Origin: Gammaproteobacteria bacterium RIFCSPHIGHO2_12_FULL_41_20
Lineage (GTDB): Bacteria > Pseudomonadota > Gammaproteobacteria > DSM-16500
DNA: 52,539 bases
Reading direction: 5' to 3'
NCBI GenBank assembly: GCA_001801575.1
Contig: MGYC01000038.1
Coordinates: forward strand, 182,173-234,711
How positions within the stretch are numbered: the stretch's first letter is position 1; each line of letters begins with the position of its first letter. Position numbers and translations under genes: made by a program. Of this stretch, positions 27,041 through 38,023 are shown piece after piece. The notes beneath the pieces are model-generated. The model was given only the letters and a program-made list of their open reading frames with translations, was not told the origin of the DNA and made no database searches.

Positions 27041-28204
27041 CTATCCCTCAAGGCAATAGAGTGGCTTAATCACATTCCATTGTTTACAACCAGGACAAAA
27101 CCAATGCAAAATTTTACCTGAAAATCCACAGGATACGCATTGGTAATCAGGTTTATCTGCTAACAATTTCTTCATGAGGTTTTGCAAAATCAATAAATCT
27201 TGCTTGGCACGACCTTCGGCATTCGAAATGTAAATATTCACAAATAAATCCAATCCCCTTAACGAAGGATAACGTCGCACATAATCAGCAACAAAATTAG
27301 CAGCGATTTTATCGCCTTTCCAACGACGAATACGTTCCGCTAAAATTAATACCACGGGCACGTGCGGATATTCCTCTAATACCTGCTTTAAATATCCTAC
27401 TAATCGCTTACCTTCATCCAGCCTTTCATAACATTCTGCAATGGGCTCAATGGCTTCAGAAAGATAATCCGGGTTTTGATTTTTAATCCGCTTTAAACTA
27501 CGTAGCGCAACCTTAGGGCTGCCTTCTTGCATGGCTATTCTTGCTTGCAGTAAGCTTGCACGTACACATTGTTTATCTGCATCTAACGCTTCCTGCACCG
27601 CTTGATTAGCTTGCTCGTATTGTTGTTTCTGCAGCTGACTTTCTGCTAATTCACACCAGTATTGTGCAATCACTGACTGCATATTTTTTCTGGTTGCACT
27701 CTCTATTTTGCGTGCGATAGGTATCGCCTGTCCCCACGCTTTTTCTTGCTGATAAATATCCAGCAGCGCCCACAATGCAGCAATATGCTGTTTGGTATTC
27801 ATTAAATCGAGAAAAATACGCTCGGCCCTATCTAACATGCCGGCACTGAGATAGTCTTGTCCTAGAGCAAATAAAGCCTGCTCGCGATATGTTTTATCCA
27901 GTTGTGGGCGAGCAATTAAGTTTTGATGAATACGAATCGCCCGGTCTACTTCTCCACGTTTACGAAACAACTTCCCCACTGCTAAATGCGTTTCTACTGT
28001 ATCGCTATCGACTTCTAACATTTTAATAAATACACCAACTGCTTTATCGGTTTCTTCATTTAATAAAAAATTTAAGCCCGCAAAATAATCACGCGAAAAA
28101 TCTGTATGGCCATCAGTACCTGGCACCTTGTGTTGCATGCGGTACCCTACATACCATGCACAAGCAATCACCGCGCAAAATAAAATGATGCCTAATGCTA
28201 CCAT
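27041..28204 (-). CDS. lapB: LapB (YciM), LPS assembly and LpxC-control TPR protein
   Basis: A 387-residue protein with one N-terminal anchor helix, about eight or nine TPR repeats, and a C-terminal rubredoxin-like metal knuckle (CVSCG then CPGC). In E. coli LapB promotes FtsH degradation of LpxC and so sets LPS synthesis. It starts three bases after lapA. The placement beside lapA and downstream of rpsA is the gammaproteobacterial order. Confidence 0.95.
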   Translation of the reverse strand: MVALGIILFCAVIACAWYVGYRMQHKVPGTDGHTDFSRDYFAGLNFLLNEETDKAVGVFIKMLEVDSDTVETHLAVGKLFRKRGEVDRAIRIHQNLIARPQLDKTYREQALFALGQDYLSAGMLDRAERIFLDLMNTKQHIAALWALLDIYQQEKAWGQAIPIARKIESATRKNMQSVIAQYWCELAESQLQKQQYEQANQAVQEALDADKQCVRASLLQARIAMQEGSPKVALRSLKRIKNQNPDYLSEAIEPIAECYERLDEGKRLVGYLKQVLEEYPHVPVVLILAERIRRWKGDKIAANFVADYVRRYPSLRGLDLFVNIYISNAEGRAKQDLLILQNLMKKLLADKPDYQCVSCGFSGKILHWFCPGCKQWNVIKPLYCLEG

Positions 28205-28207
28205 GGG

Positions 28208-28495
28208 CTATTGATCTCGCAGTGGAATGACGCGTAGGTTTTTCACTTCTTTTTCTGCCAAAGTAAGTTGATGTTTAAGCTGGTAATTTTTCAGCTTGGT
28301 TTTCATTAGCAACCATACTCCTACCAACATCCCCAATATACAACCTAAGCTAAAGGTTAATACAAGTAATAAAGATAAGGGCAAAGCACTGCGGCCTATA
28401 TAGTAATTCACGGTAACCACATTGGCATTTAAAGTGGAAAAAGTAATACCTAGCAATACAATAACCAACAAAAACAGATAGCCAATAACACGCAC
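28208..28495 (-). CDS. lapA: LapA (YciS) small membrane protein
   Basis: A 95-residue protein with two membrane helices and a short charged cytoplasmic tail. The TLNAN-VTVNYYIG loop and the second-helix glycine pattern are typical of LapA (DUF1049). It is translated just ahead of lapB, its usual partner in LPS regulation. Confidence 0.9.
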   Translation of the reverse strand: MRVIGYLFLLVIVLLGITFSTLNANVVTVNYYIGRSALPLSLLLVLTFSLGCILGMLVGVWLLMKTKLKNYQLKHQLTLAEKEVKNLRVIPLRDQ

Positions 28496-28573
28496 GTAAC
28501 AACTCCTATAAAGGGAAGTTTTCTATTAATAGTCTATCTTATACGCAATAAAGAATGATGCATAGGGAGGGAG

Positions 28574-29020
28574 TTATTGTTTAGGTTGAGGTTGTGCTAA
28601 TTCTTTAATACCATTACGTAATTCTTGAGCAAGCTTGGGTAGCTCGCTAGCTGATACATAGACAAGGCCTTTCTTTCCATTCTCTCCATATCGCTCGCCG
28701 GACGCTGCTTGAGTATATAATTCAAAATAGGTATCTATTTTATTTTGCATATCCTCACAATTAGCAAAATCTCTAGCTCCTGTCTCCGGTCGCATAGCTA
28801 ATTGCTGGAGTTTTTGAGTTATTGCAGAACAATCCACCACCATCATCAATTTGTCACCCCCTGCAGAATAAATCTCCACCGTAGGTCTATGCTCTTCGAG
28901 GTTTTTCCCCTCTGATGCCGTATTGCGTTCAAGAATTTCACCCATCACCTCTGCAAGAGCGGCAGCTGCTTGAGTAGCTTCATCCGATATAACTTGCTTG
29001 TGTTTTCTAAACATGGACAT
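28574..29020 (-). CDS. Unknown 148-residue soluble protein in the place usually held by ihfB
   Basis: The gene has a ribosome site (AGAGAG) and typical codon use. The protein is soluble and mostly helical, with a glutamine/proline tail. I recognise no family. A central segment (VDCSAITQKLQQLA, then CEDMQNKIDTYFELY) carries two cysteines 40 residues apart. It stands between rpsA and lapA, where many gammaproteobacteria have ihfB, and is bounded upstream by a palindrome-containing gap. A local acquisition is possible. Confidence 0.6.
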   Translation of the reverse strand: MSMFRKHKQVISDEATQAAAALAEVMGEILERNTASEGKNLEEHRPTVEIYSAGGDKLMMVVDCSAITQKLQQLAMRPETGARDFANCEDMQNKIDTYFELYTQAASGERYGENGKKGLVYVSASELPKLAQELRNGIKELAQPQPKQ

Positions 29021-29231
29021 AAAAATCTCTCTTAAATTAGTGGTGAGTTAACTTAAGAATAGTTTGGATTGGCAAAAAATCAAGAAACTAGATATGAATT
29101 TACTCTGAGTGCACACTAAAAAACCATATGAAAACAAACGGATACAGAGCATTGAGGTCTCTTCAAAAAAAGTCTAATGGATTTCGATTCCCCCACCCAC
29201 CCCACAGTGTTTATTCTATAGGAGCAGGTAT

Positions 29232-29342
29232 TAGACTTCCCTCCCAACCTCGGCCAAAGGCCAACTTGGTTATCATCCTGAGCTTGCGAAGGATGATAAC
29301 CAAGTTGGCCTTTGGTTTGGTCAAGGGTTGGAAAGAAGTCTA
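29232..29342. repeat. Imperfect 111-bp palindrome with 26-bp perfect core arms, downstream of rpsA
   Basis: Bases 29254-29279 and 29290-29315 are perfect reverse complements around a ten-base loop. Beyond them the arms continue imperfectly to 29232 and 29342. The core contains TCATCCTGAGCTTGCG, a repeat-like palindrome half. The same half with one change occurs on the minus strand at 42236-42251. It may act as the rpsA terminator. The rest of the 348-base gap (29021-29368) shows no gene I can support. Confidence 0.7.
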
Positions 29343-29368
29343 TTTTATGGGAAATTATTTTTTTGTTT

Positions 29369-31132
29369 TTACCCCTTACTTTCCTCATCCTCTTGGGAAC
29401 TCATTTGTTGTTTAAATAAGTCACCTAGGGTGGTTTTTAATAGACTTTCATCCCCTTTCTTTTTCTTCCCTGCGGAGGATGGATTAGCTGTCGATGCTGC
29501 CTTAGCTTTTTTCGGCTTAGCTTCTTTGTTATTGTCTTTTGCCGCCTTCATGGATAACGCCACAGCGTGAGACTTACGATCTGCGCCAAGGATTTTCGCT
29601 TCTACCATAGCGCCGACTTGGAACTGGGTACGTAAATCATCTACTTTCTCGGCCATTTCACTAGAACGTAAAATACCCTGCACATTCTCGGCTATTTCTA
29701 GCACCACATGCTTTTGATCTACTTCCACTACTTTACCAGACACCGCTGTGCCTTTTTCATTTTCACCTAAATATGATGCTATAGGATCTTGCGCTAATTG
29801 CTTAATACCCAAGGCAATCCGCTCACGCTCCACATCAATCGCCAAAATAACAGCCTCAACTTCATCACCCTTCTGATACCGGCGCAACGCTTCTTGTGCC
29901 TCTGCTTCATTCCACGCAATGTCAGAAAGATGAATCAAGCCGTCAATGCCACCATCCAGTCCGATAAATATACCAAAATCGGTGATAGAGCGAATCTTAC
30001 CTTGTAATCGCTCACCTTTTTCGTGCGCTTCGGCAAAAGCTATCCATGGATTAGCTGTACATTGCTTAACGCCTAAAGAGATACGACGACGATCTGCATC
30101 AATATCTAATACAATCACGTCAACTTCTTGACCTAAATGCACCACCTTGCCTGGATTGACATTCTTATTTGTCCAATCCATTTCTGAAACATGCACTAGA
30201 CCTTCAATGCCTTCTTCCAATTCTACAAAGCAACCGTAGTCAGTAATATTGGTCACCTTGCCACTTAATTTAGCTCCTACTGGATAACGCTGTACAATGT
30301 CAATCCACGGATCTCCGCCTAATTGCTTCAACCCTAAGGAAACGCGCGCATTATCTCTATCAATCTTGAGCACTCGCACCTTAACATCTTGGCTAATCGC
30401 TAATAACTCGCTGGGATGCTTAATGCGCTTCCATGACATATCGGTAATATGTAGCAGTCCATCAATACCACCTAAGTCAATAAATGCGCCATAATCAGTT
30501 AAGTTCTTCACCACCCCTTTCACTTCGTCGCCTTCATGCAGGTTTTCTAATAGCGCCACACGTTCCACACGGCTTTCTGCTTCCAGCACTGCACGACGAG
30601 AAACAACAATATTATTACGCTTAGGATCAACTTTAATAACCTTAAACTCGAACTCTTTCCCTTCTAATGCATCTGGTTCACGAATAGGCTTAGTATCCAC
30701 CAAAGAACCGGGTAGAAATGCTCTTACTTTATTAATTTCAACAGTAAATCCACCTTTAACGCGACCCACAATCATACCGCGAATAGTTTCTTGCTTTGCA
30801 TGCGCCTCTTCGAGCACCACCCATGATTCAATGCGCTTTGCACGCTCACGAGAAAGACGGGTGCTACCAAAACCATCTTCGACTAAATCCAAAGCCACTC
30901 TCACTTCGTCACCAATAGAAACTTCCAAATTGCCGCGCTCATCACAAAATTGCTCGACAGGAATATAGGACTCAGACTTTAAACCAGCGCTGACTACAAT
31001 ATATTTATCTTCGATACGTTCTACAGTAGCAGAGATGATGGTGCCAGGTAACATGGGAGTTTCATTCAGACTTTCTTCAAACAACTTGGCAAAATTTTCA
31101 ACCATAAGTAATATTTCCTGAGGGTTACTCAA
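29369..31132 (-). CDS. rpsA: 30S ribosomal protein S1
   Basis: A 587-residue protein with six S1 RNA-binding domains; repeats such as [20 protein letters not shown] and [18 protein letters not shown] are easily seen. It binds mRNA leaders and brings them to the ribosome. The C-terminus carries a lysine/alanine-rich tail, making the chain slightly longer than E. coli S1 (557). It follows cmk by 25 bases. Confidence 0.97.
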   Translation of the reverse strand: MSNPQEILLMVENFAKLFEESLNETPMLPGTIISATVERIEDKYIVVSAGLKSESYIPVEQFCDERGNLEVSIGDEVRVALDLVEDGFGSTRLSRERAKRIESWVVLEEAHAKQETIRGMIVGRVKGGFTVEINKVRAFLPGSLVDTKPIREPDALEGKEFEFKVIKVDPKRNNIVVSRRAVLEAESRVERVALLENLHEGDEVKGVVKNLTDYGAFIDLGGIDGLLHITDMSWKRIKHPSELLAISQDVKVRVLKIDRDNARVSLGLKQLGGDPWIDIVQRYPVGAKLSGKVTNITDYGCFVELEEGIEGLVHVSEMDWTNKNVNPGKVVHLGQEVDVIVLDIDADRRRISLGVKQCTANPWIAFAEAHEKGERLQGKIRSITDFGIFIGLDGGIDGLIHLSDIAWNEAEAQEALRRYQKGDEVEAVILAIDVERERIALGIKQLAQDPIASYLGENEKGTAVSGKVVEVDQKHVVLEIAENVQGILRSSEMAEKVDDLRTQFQVGAMVEAKILGADRKSHAVALSMKAAKDNNKEAKPKKAKAASTANPSSAGKKKKGDESLLKTTLGDLFKQQMSSQEDEESKG

Positions 31133-31157
31133 TAATAAATGAATAAAACTTATTTAA

Positions 31158-31853
31158 TCACTCCAGGGTAACAACAGGAAAAATTTTGTTAACCTCTGAC
31201 AAAATAAGCGCCACCACTTGCTCAATGGACAAGTGGTCAGTATCGATACAAATAGCATCCTCTGCGGGTCTTAGTGGGGCGATAGGTCGTTCTTGATCGC
31301 GCTTATCACGCTCACGTAACTCTTCCACGAGGTCGGTAAGGTTAACACTAATGCCTTTTTCCTTCAACTGGTTATAGCGACGTAAAGCGCGCTCTTCAGG
31401 ACTAGCAGTAAGAAAAAATTTTAGGCTGGCATCAGGAAAGATTACTGTCCCCATATCACGCCCATCCGCCACTAAACCCGGCAGTTCGCGAAAAGCACGT
31501 TGGCGATTTAATAAGGCAATACGCACCGCGGGTAACGCCGCTATTTTAGAGGCTGCATTGCCTACTTTCTCAGTGCGTATCGTATCAGTAACATCCTCGC
31601 CCTCTAGCAAAATAACAGAAAAATCATTAACTTGCGTGACAAATTGAGCATCCAAATGTTCAGCTAATACTTTTAGCGCTGCTTCATTATCCACTGCCAC
31701 CGCATGTTTTTGCGCTGCTAATGCTAATACTCTATATAAGGCGCCACTATCTAATAATTTCCATCCCAAGCGCTTTGCTACTATCTGGCTTACCACTCCC
31801 TTTCCTGTTCCACTTGCCCCATCCACAGTAATAACAGGTTCTTTCTGCGTCAT
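31158..31853 (-). CDS. cmk: Cytidylate kinase
   Basis: A 231-residue kinase that phosphorylates CMP and dCMP. It has the P-loop GASGTGKG near residue 12, [15 protein letters not shown], and the lid motif [15 protein letters not shown]. The start overlaps the gyrA stop (ATGA). In many relatives serC and aroA lie between gyrA and cmk; they are absent here. Confidence 0.96.
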   Translation of the reverse strand: MTQKEPVITVDGASGTGKGVVSQIVAKRLGWKLLDSGALYRVLALAAQKHAVAVDNEAALKVLAEHLDAQFVTQVNDFSVILLEGEDVTDTIRTEKVGNAASKIAALPAVRIALLNRQRAFRELPGLVADGRDMGTVIFPDASLKFFLTASPEERALRRYNQLKEKGISVNLTDLVEELRERDKRDQERPIAPLRPAEDAICIDTDHLSIEQVVALILSEVNKIFPVVTLE

Positions 31854-34402
31854 GCTGAACCATCTCCTTCTAGGGTTGCTACACGTTCCAAACCAACTAG
31901 TACCTCATCTTGCGCTAGTTGGATTAAACGCACCCCTTGTGTATTACGTCCAATTAATGAAATTTCCTCAGCGGGAACCCGTACTAGGGTACCTTTATCA
32001 CTAATAAGCATAACTTCATCTTGAGCATCAATTTGAATGGCACCCACTACCTTGCCATTACGTTCATTAACTTGAATAGCAATGACACCTTGCCCCCCGC
32101 GACCTTTTGTTGGGTAATCAGCTAAGGGCGTACGCTTACCATAACCACGTTGTGTTGCTGTTAAAATATCGCCTTGACAGGAAGCAATAACTAAAGAAAT
32201 TACACGCTGGTTTTTTGGTAAGCGGATACCTATAACACCTTGCGACTGCCTACCTGTACTACGAACTTTACTTGCAGAAAAACGTATCGCTTTACCAGCA
32301 TCTGCAAACAATAGAATTTCTTGCTCGCCATGTGTTAACTCAGCACCGACCAATACATCTCCCTCTTGCAAACTCACTGCAATGATACCGTTGCTACGCG
32401 GTCGCGAAAAATCAGTCAACGGCACTTTCTTCACCAAACCTTTAGCCGTCGCCATGAAAATATACTGATCATCACGATACTCTCGTACTGGAAGTAACGT
32501 ATTTACACGCTCTCCTTCCGCTAAAGAAAGTAAATTAACTAAGGGACGGCCTCGAGAATTTCTACTCGCCTGTGGCAACTGATACACTTTCAACCAGTAT
32601 ACTTTACCGTGGTTAGTGAAACATAAAACTGTATCATGGGTACGTGCAATTAATAAACGCTCAACAAAGTCCTCTTCTTTTACTGAGGTCGCTGTTTTTC
32701 CCTTACCTCCGCGATGTTGTGCTTGGTAAGTCGATATAGGTTGTGTTTTGGCATAACCCTCGTGTGACAGTGTCACTACAACTTCTTCATCAGGAATTAA
32801 GTCTTCTATCTGCATTTCTTCGCCGTCAACATCTAAAATTTCTGTACGGCGTGCATCACCAAACTGAGTTTTTATAGCTAATAATTCTTCGCGAATAACC
32901 TGCATTAACCGCTGTGCATTGGTTAAAATCTCCGTCAATTGACCAATCAATACTTGTAAATCCTTATACTCACCTACAATTTTATCTTGCTCTAAGCTAG
33001 TTAACCGGTGTAATCGCATCTCTAAAATCGATTGTGCTTGCTCTGGCGAAAGATGATAGCCATCATCCGTTAAGCCATAAGACTGTGTAGCAAAAGTTAG
33101 TTTGTCTTGATCTCCCGCTCGGGTTAAAATTTCTATCACTTGCGCTGGCCGCCATACGCGTTCCATTAATTGTGATTTTGCTGCTGCAGGATCTTTGGAT
33201 TGCTTAATTAAAGTAATCATCTCATCAATATTAGCCAGCGCAACCGCCAAGCCTTCTAAGATATGTGCACGCTCCTTGGCCTTACGCAAATCAAATACAG
33301 TACGCCGTGTCACCACTTCACGCCGATGACAAATAAAAGCATCAATTAACTCTTTTAGATTAAGCAGTTTTGGCTGACCATCTACCAAGGCCACCATATT
33401 AATCCCATAAACGCCTTGCAGCTGCGTATGGGCATATAAGTTATTTAAAATAACTTCTGCATTTTCCCCGCGACGTATTTCAATCACAATACGCATGCCT
33501 TGTTTGTCGGATTCATCCCGCAACCCGGTAATGCCTTCTAAACGCTTTTCTTTTACTAATTCAGCAATACGTTCGATTAAACGTGCTTTATTCACTTGAT
33601 AGGGTAATTCAGTAACGATAATACGCTCCTTCCCTGCCCTCTCATCCGCTTCAAAATGGGTTTTGGAACGTACTAAAATACGCCCACGCCCAGTATGATA
33701 TGCTTCACGGATACCCACCCTGCCACAAATCATCCCTGCAGTTGGAAAATCTGGCCCTGGGATATACTCAATGATTTGATCAATGCCTAACTCCGGCTGG
33801 TCAATCACAGCAATACACGCATCTATTACTTCGTTTAAATTATGCGGGGGAATATTCGTAGCCATGCCTACGGCAATACCAGACGACCCATTGACTAACA
33901 AGTGCGGCACTTGTGTCGGCAATACCAGCGGCACCATTTCTGATTCATCGTAATTAGGCGCGAAATCAACAGTTTCTTTTTCGATATCTGCTAACAATGC
34001 ATGTGAAAATCGCGACATGCGGACTTCGGTATAACGCATAGCTGCTGGTGCATCGCCATCAATAGAACCAAAATTTCCTTGACCGTCTACCATAAGATAG
34101 CGCATAGAAAAAGGCTGTGCCATACGCACAATGGTATCGTAAACTGCCGTATCACCATGTGGATGGTACTTACCAATCACATCGCCAACGACGCGAGCAG
34201 ACTTTTTATATGGTTTATTCCAATCATTGCCTAGTTCGTGCATGGCAAATAATACTCGCCTATGTACAGGCTTAAGCCCATCGCGTACGTCAGGCAAAGC
34301 ACGCCCAACAATCACGCTCATTGCATAGCCAAGATAAGATTGCTTTAGCTCACTCTCAACACTAATTTTTTGGATTTCTTTGGCAATTGGGGCATTTTCC
34401 AT
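31850..34402 (-). CDS. gyrA: DNA gyrase subunit A
   Basis: An 850-residue topoisomerase II subunit that cuts and rejoins DNA. The N-terminal [20 protein letters not shown] is followed by the quinolone region [19 protein letters not shown]. Threonine stands at the E. coli Ser83 position, natural in several genera, and the Asp87 equivalent is intact. The C-terminal beta-pinwheel carries the GyrA box QRGGKGK variant ([10 protein letters not shown]). I chose the ATG at 34402; an in-frame GTG at 34414 would add four residues. Confidence 0.96.
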   Translation of the reverse strand: MENAPIAKEIQKISVESELKQSYLGYAMSVIVGRALPDVRDGLKPVHRRVLFAMHELGNDWNKPYKKSARVVGDVIGKYHPHGDTAVYDTIVRMAQPFSMRYLMVDGQGNFGSIDGDAPAAMRYTEVRMSRFSHALLADIEKETVDFAPNYDESEMVPLVLPTQVPHLLVNGSSGIAVGMATNIPPHNLNEVIDACIAVIDQPELGIDQIIEYIPGPDFPTAGMICGRVGIREAYHTGRGRILVRSKTHFEADERAGKERIIVTELPYQVNKARLIERIAELVKEKRLEGITGLRDESDKQGMRIVIEIRRGENAEVILNNLYAHTQLQGVYGINMVALVDGQPKLLNLKELIDAFICHRREVVTRRTVFDLRKAKERAHILEGLAVALANIDEMITLIKQSKDPAAAKSQLMERVWRPAQVIEILTRAGDQDKLTFATQSYGLTDDGYHLSPEQAQSILEMRLHRLTSLEQDKIVGEYKDLQVLIGQLTEILTNAQRLMQVIREELLAIKTQFGDARRTEILDVDGEEMQIEDLIPDEEVVVTLSHEGYAKTQPISTYQAQHRGGKGKTATSVKEEDFVERLLIARTHDTVLCFTNHGKVYWLKVYQLPQASRNSRGRPLVNLLSLAEGERVNTLLPVREYRDDQYIFMATAKGLVKKVPLTDFSRPRSNGIIAVSLQEGDVLVGAELTHGEQEILLFADAGKAIRFSASKVRSTGRQSQGVIGIRLPKNQRVISLVIASCQGDILTATQRGYGKRTPLADYPTKGRGGQGVIAIQVNERNGKVVGAIQIDAQDEVMLISDKGTLVRVPAEEISLIGRNTQGVRLIQLAQDEVLVGLERVATLEGDGSA

Positions 34403-34482
34403 AGATGATTTCACTCTTTATAAAACCGAGCAAATTGTAGCATAGGTAGCAGTTTTTCTAAATGCTATTTTTCTTCGCCGCC

Positions 34483-34511
34483 TTGAGGCCTAACTAGGCA
34501 TATGCTATATC
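34483..34511 (+). promoter_or_regulatory. Sigma-70-type promoter of the guanine deaminase gene
   Basis: TTGAGG at 34483-34488 and TATATC at 34506-34511 are separated by 17 bases. They lie 27 bases before the start codon, with CGGAG at 34526-34530 as ribosome site. Confidence 0.55.
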
Positions 34512-34537
34512 TTTAACGCGAATTTCGGAGTATTTAC

Positions 34538-35965
34538 ATGAAAATGCAAAAAACTGCTTATCGAGGACGCATTTTTTATTTTCGCGATGCCTCTACATTC
34601 AAAACAATCCCTATAAGCAAGGAAATTGACAAAGGGTTCCTAGAGCATTCTTACTGCCATTTTGAAGATGGTGTATTAATCGTGGATGAACAAGGAAAAG
34701 TGGCTAATGTCGGCCAATACGCTGATATGAAGAAACATCTAGAAGGCTCACAACTAGTCGATTACAAGAGTTGCTTGATTACGCCAGGCTTTATTGATAC
34801 TCACAACCATGCCGCACAAAGTGCCATTGTTGCTGCGTATGGAGAAAAGTTGCTGGAATGGTTAAATAACTATGTGTTTCCTGCCGAAAGCAAATACAAA
34901 AATGATACTCATGCCAAAAATGACTTAAATTTCTTCATTGATCTCATGCTTAAAAATGGCACAACTACCGCGGTTTGTTACGGACCTTTATTCTATGCTG
35001 CAAGTAACATTTTTTTTGAGGAATTACAAAAGCGCAATATGCGTTTTATCACTGGCAATACTATTATGGATGATAATTCCCCTGATTATTTAAAGCTCCC
35101 TACAAAAGAAAACTATGACATCGCGAAAAAACTTATTCATAAATGGCATAATAAACACCGGCTCAGTTTTTGCATCACCCCTCGATTTGGCTTAGCTTGT
35201 TCAGAAGAAATGTTGGAAATGTGTGGATCACTAGCAAAAGAATACCCGGACGCCTATATTCAAACACACTTGGGCGAAAACACGCATGAAATAACAGCAA
35301 TTAAGCAACGATTCCCTTGGAGTAAACACTATTTAGATGTATATGATCACTATGGATTAGTCACAGATCGTGCAGTATTCGGACATGGCATTCATCTGAC
35401 TGAATTAGAATTAGAGGTACTAAAAGCAAAAAAATCCATACTTGCGCACTGCCCTACTAGCAACAACTTTCTAGGTAGTGGATTATTTAACTTTAAACGT
35501 ACCTCGCAATACACCAACCGGATCACTTTAGGTACCGATTGGGGCGCAGGCAATACCATGTCTATGCTGCGCGTCATGGATGATGCTTATAAAGTAGCCA
35601 TGCTTTCAGGCTTTAAATTACCAAGCATGTTACGCTGGTATCTAGCCACCTTGGGTGCAGCACGAGCGTTACATATTGATGACAAAGTTGGTAACTTTGA
35701 AAAAGGTAAGGAAGCAGATTTTACTGTTATCGATCCTAATGCAACACCCATATTAAAATACCGCAATAACCAAGTGGACGATATTTTTGAATTGCTTTTC
35801 ATCATCATGTCGCTTGCTGATGATAGGAATATTGTAGCGACCTATATCATGGGCAAACCCGTATATACTAATCAGGCCCCTGTTCGGGGTTATTATACCA
35901 GCAATTTAATGGCCGAAAGTTTCAGTGGCTCAATTGAGCAAGCTGCCAATGCAGAAATTAAATGA
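34538..35965 (+). CDS. guaD: Guanine deaminase (amidohydrolase family)
   Basis: A 475-residue metal-dependent amidohydrolase. The zinc ligands are visible: HNH in GFIDTHNHAAQ, H in QTHLGE, H in GHGIHL, and D in LGTDWGAG. The guanine-deaminase signatures LEWLNNYVFPAE and HCPTSNNFLGSGLF separate it from adenosine and cytosine deaminases. It converts guanine to xanthine. The gene stands alone, divergent from gyrA and convergent with the fadD-like gene, so it may serve salvage from host purines. Confidence 0.88.
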   Translation: MKMQKTAYRGRIFYFRDASTFKTIPISKEIDKGFLEHSYCHFEDGVLIVDEQGKVANVGQYADMKKHLEGSQLVDYKSCLITPGFIDTHNHAAQSAIVAAYGEKLLEWLNNYVFPAESKYKNDTHAKNDLNFFIDLMLKNGTTTAVCYGPLFYAASNIFFEELQKRNMRFITGNTIMDDNSPDYLKLPTKENYDIAKKLIHKWHNKHRLSFCITPRFGLACSEEMLEMCGSLAKEYPDAYIQTHLGENTHEITAIKQRFPWSKHYLDVYDHYGLVTDRAVFGHGIHLTELELEVLKAKKSILAHCPTSNNFLGSGLFNFKRTSQYTNRITLGTDWGAGNTMSMLRVMDDAYKVAMLSGFKLPSMLRWYLATLGAARALHIDDKVGNFEKGKEADFTVIDPNATPILKYRNNQVDDIFELLFIIMSLADDRNIVATYIMGKPVYTNQAPVRGYYTSNLMAESFSGSIEQAANAEIK

Positions 35966-36052
35966 GATCGCATTTATCAAGGAAATAGCAAAGCCGACAT
36001 CACGGAGAGTTACATCCAGGTAGGGTTTTAACGGGCTTTAAATCGTAGCAAT

Positions 36053-37726
36053 TTATTTCTCCACAACCCTATCCCGCAAAGCGCGACGCAAAATTTTTCC
36101 CACATTAGACTTAGGCAGATCATGACAAAACTCGACCTTCTTCGGCACTTTATAAGAGGTTAAATGCTCGCGACAATGTCGAACTACTTCTTTCGCAGTT
36201 AAATGCGGATTATCGCGGATAATATAGGCTTTTACCACTTCACCCGAATGCTCATCCGCCACACCAGTGACCGCTGCTTCACGCACGCCAGGCAACTTCA
36301 CTAATACATCTTCCACTTCATTCGGATAAACATTAAACCCCGAGACAATAATCATATCTTTTTTACGATCTAAAATACGTAAAAATCCTTGCTCATCAAT
36401 AGAAGCAATATCCCCTGTTAATAACCAACCTTCCTTCGTAAAAGCTTTTTGAGTTTCCTTGGGCTGATTCCAATATCCCTGCATCACTTGTGGACCCTTA
36501 ATCGCTAATTCGCCCTCTTGATTAACCGCTAATTCATGCCCATCCTCATCCAAAATAGCCACGTCCGTAGAAGGAAAAGGCAAGCCGATAGAACCATTAT
36601 ACGCGGTTAAATTAACCGGATTAACTGCCACACCTGGTGAGGCTTCTGTTAACCCATAACTCTCCAATAATGTTACACCGGTAACTTGCTGCCACTTTTC
36701 TGCCACCACTTCTTGCACGGCCATGCCCCCACCTAAAGCTAACTTCAGTGCTGAAAAATCCAATTTTGAAAATTGAGAGTTTTTTAATAATCCCCAAAAT
36801 AAGGTATTTACCCCGGTAATAGTAGTAAATTTAAATTTTGCCATTTCCTTTATCATACCCGGGATATCACGTGGATTCGTAATTAATACATCAAAGCCAC
36901 CCAGCTTAACGAACAACAAACAATCTACCAACAATGAAAAGATATGATATAAGGGCAAGGCGGTAATAATAATCTCCTCTCCCATTACCATCTTACTACC
37001 AATCCATGCCTTAGCTTGTGCAATATTCGCCATGATATTCCTATGCGTCAATATCGCACCCTTAGCAAGCCCGGTTGTGCCCCCAGTATATTGTAAAAAC
37101 GCAATATCCTTTAATGCTACAGTAACTGTTTGAAACTGAGCTCGCGCTCCTTGTTTAAGCATCTTCTTAAAAGAAATAACCTGTGGAATATGCCAGGCAG
37201 GAATTTTTTTCTGTACGTATTTTAAAACAAACTGAATCAACCACGACTTAGGTAATAAAGAAAAATCTCCAATACGACAGACAATGACGTTCTTCATCGT
37301 CACGCGTTGTAATACTTTTTCTACTGTATGCGCAAAATTTTCGAGGACGAGAATAGTCTCTGCACCCGAATCTTGTAACTGAAAAACCAATTCATCGGGA
37401 GTATACAAAGGATTAACATTTACAACAATTAACCCAGCACGCAGCGCACCAAACATAGCAATAGGATATTGCAACACATTAGGCAACATAATAGCAATGC
37501 GATCGCCCTGTTGTAACTGGAGCGCTTGTTGCAAATAAGCAGCAAAAGCACGTGTATACTGATCTAATTGTCCGTAGGTAATCGTAACACCAAGATTATA
37601 AAACGCCGGACGATCATGAAATTGTTGGCAGCTTTCTTCAAGCATTCCTACAATCGACGGATTAGCATCAGGATCAATCTCTGCAGGAATCCCTTGCGGA
37701 TAGCTTTTAAGCCAAATCTTCTCCAT
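36053..37726 (-). CDS. fadD: Long-chain fatty acid-CoA ligase
   Basis: A 557-residue ANL-superfamily ligase that activates fatty acids to acyl-CoA via an acyl-AMP. It shows the P-loop YTGGTTGLAKGA near residue 210, the ESYGLTEASP motif, GWLLTGDIA and DRKKDMIIVSGFNVYPNEVE. Length and N-terminus match FadD. It has a single-gene transcript context, between guaD (convergent) and tRNA-Pro. Confidence 0.93.
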   Translation of the reverse strand: MEKIWLKSYPQGIPAEIDPDANPSIVGMLEESCQQFHDRPAFYNLGVTITYGQLDQYTRAFAAYLQQALQLQQGDRIAIMLPNVLQYPIAMFGALRAGLIVVNVNPLYTPDELVFQLQDSGAETILVLENFAHTVEKVLQRVTMKNVIVCRIGDFSLLPKSWLIQFVLKYVQKKIPAWHIPQVISFKKMLKQGARAQFQTVTVALKDIAFLQYTGGTTGLAKGAILTHRNIMANIAQAKAWIGSKMVMGEEIIITALPLYHIFSLLVDCLLFVKLGGFDVLITNPRDIPGMIKEMAKFKFTTITGVNTLFWGLLKNSQFSKLDFSALKLALGGGMAVQEVVAEKWQQVTGVTLLESYGLTEASPGVAVNPVNLTAYNGSIGLPFPSTDVAILDEDGHELAVNQEGELAIKGPQVMQGYWNQPKETQKAFTKEGWLLTGDIASIDEQGFLRILDRKKDMIIVSGFNVYPNEVEDVLVKLPGVREAAVTGVADEHSGEVVKAYIIRDNPHLTAKEVVRHCREHLTSYKVPKKVEFCHDLPKSNVGKILRRALRDRVVEK

Positions 37727-37741
37727 GCCTCATTCCTTTAA

Positions 37742-37815
37742 TCGGGACGGCCGGATTTGAACCGGCGACCACTTGCGCCCCATGCAAGTGCGCTACCAGG
37801 CTGCGCCACGCCCCG
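37742..37815 (-). tRNA. tRNA-Pro (anticodon GGG)
   Basis: The cloverleaf folds cleanly on the minus strand: a seven-pair acceptor stem (CGGGGCG with CGTCCCG, one G-T), D-arm, and anticodon stem CTTGC/GCAAG with loop ATGGGGC. The T-arm carries GTTCAAATC. The anticodon is GGG. The discriminator is A, and the CCA tail is not encoded; the genome continues TTA. Confidence 0.95.
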
Positions 37816-37843
37816 TCTGGATTTATGCTAAATCATCAACCAC

Positions 37844-38019
37844 ACCCGAAGCATTTCACTTTTAGGTGTTTAAAATGACATCTTACTGCGACCTTGAAAA
37901 GGTTTTCTCGATAAAAATGCTCGAAATACCGCAAGTATTCCTCCACTTTTTATCGAGAAAACCTTTTCAATCTCTTGCAATCTGTCATTTTAAACACCTA
38001 AAAGTGAAATGCTTCGGGT
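37844..38019. repeat. 176-bp nested palindrome between merR-like gene and tRNA-Pro
   Basis: Outer arms 37844-37880 and 37983-38019 are perfect reverse complements (37 bp). Inner arms 37894-37917 and 37947-37970 are also perfect (24 bp), around a 29-base centre. The two pairs are separated by 12-13 unpaired bases on each side. It begins four bases after the merR-like stop. No gene is encoded and no flanking target repeat is visible. It could terminate the translation operon or be a decayed element. Confidence 0.75.
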
Positions 38020-38023
38020 ATAA

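Noticed and set aside
29116-29415. Two open frames of 90-95 codons on opposite strands over the palindrome after rpsA
   Set aside because: Both are created by the palindrome itself, have no ribosome site and encode low-credibility peptides.
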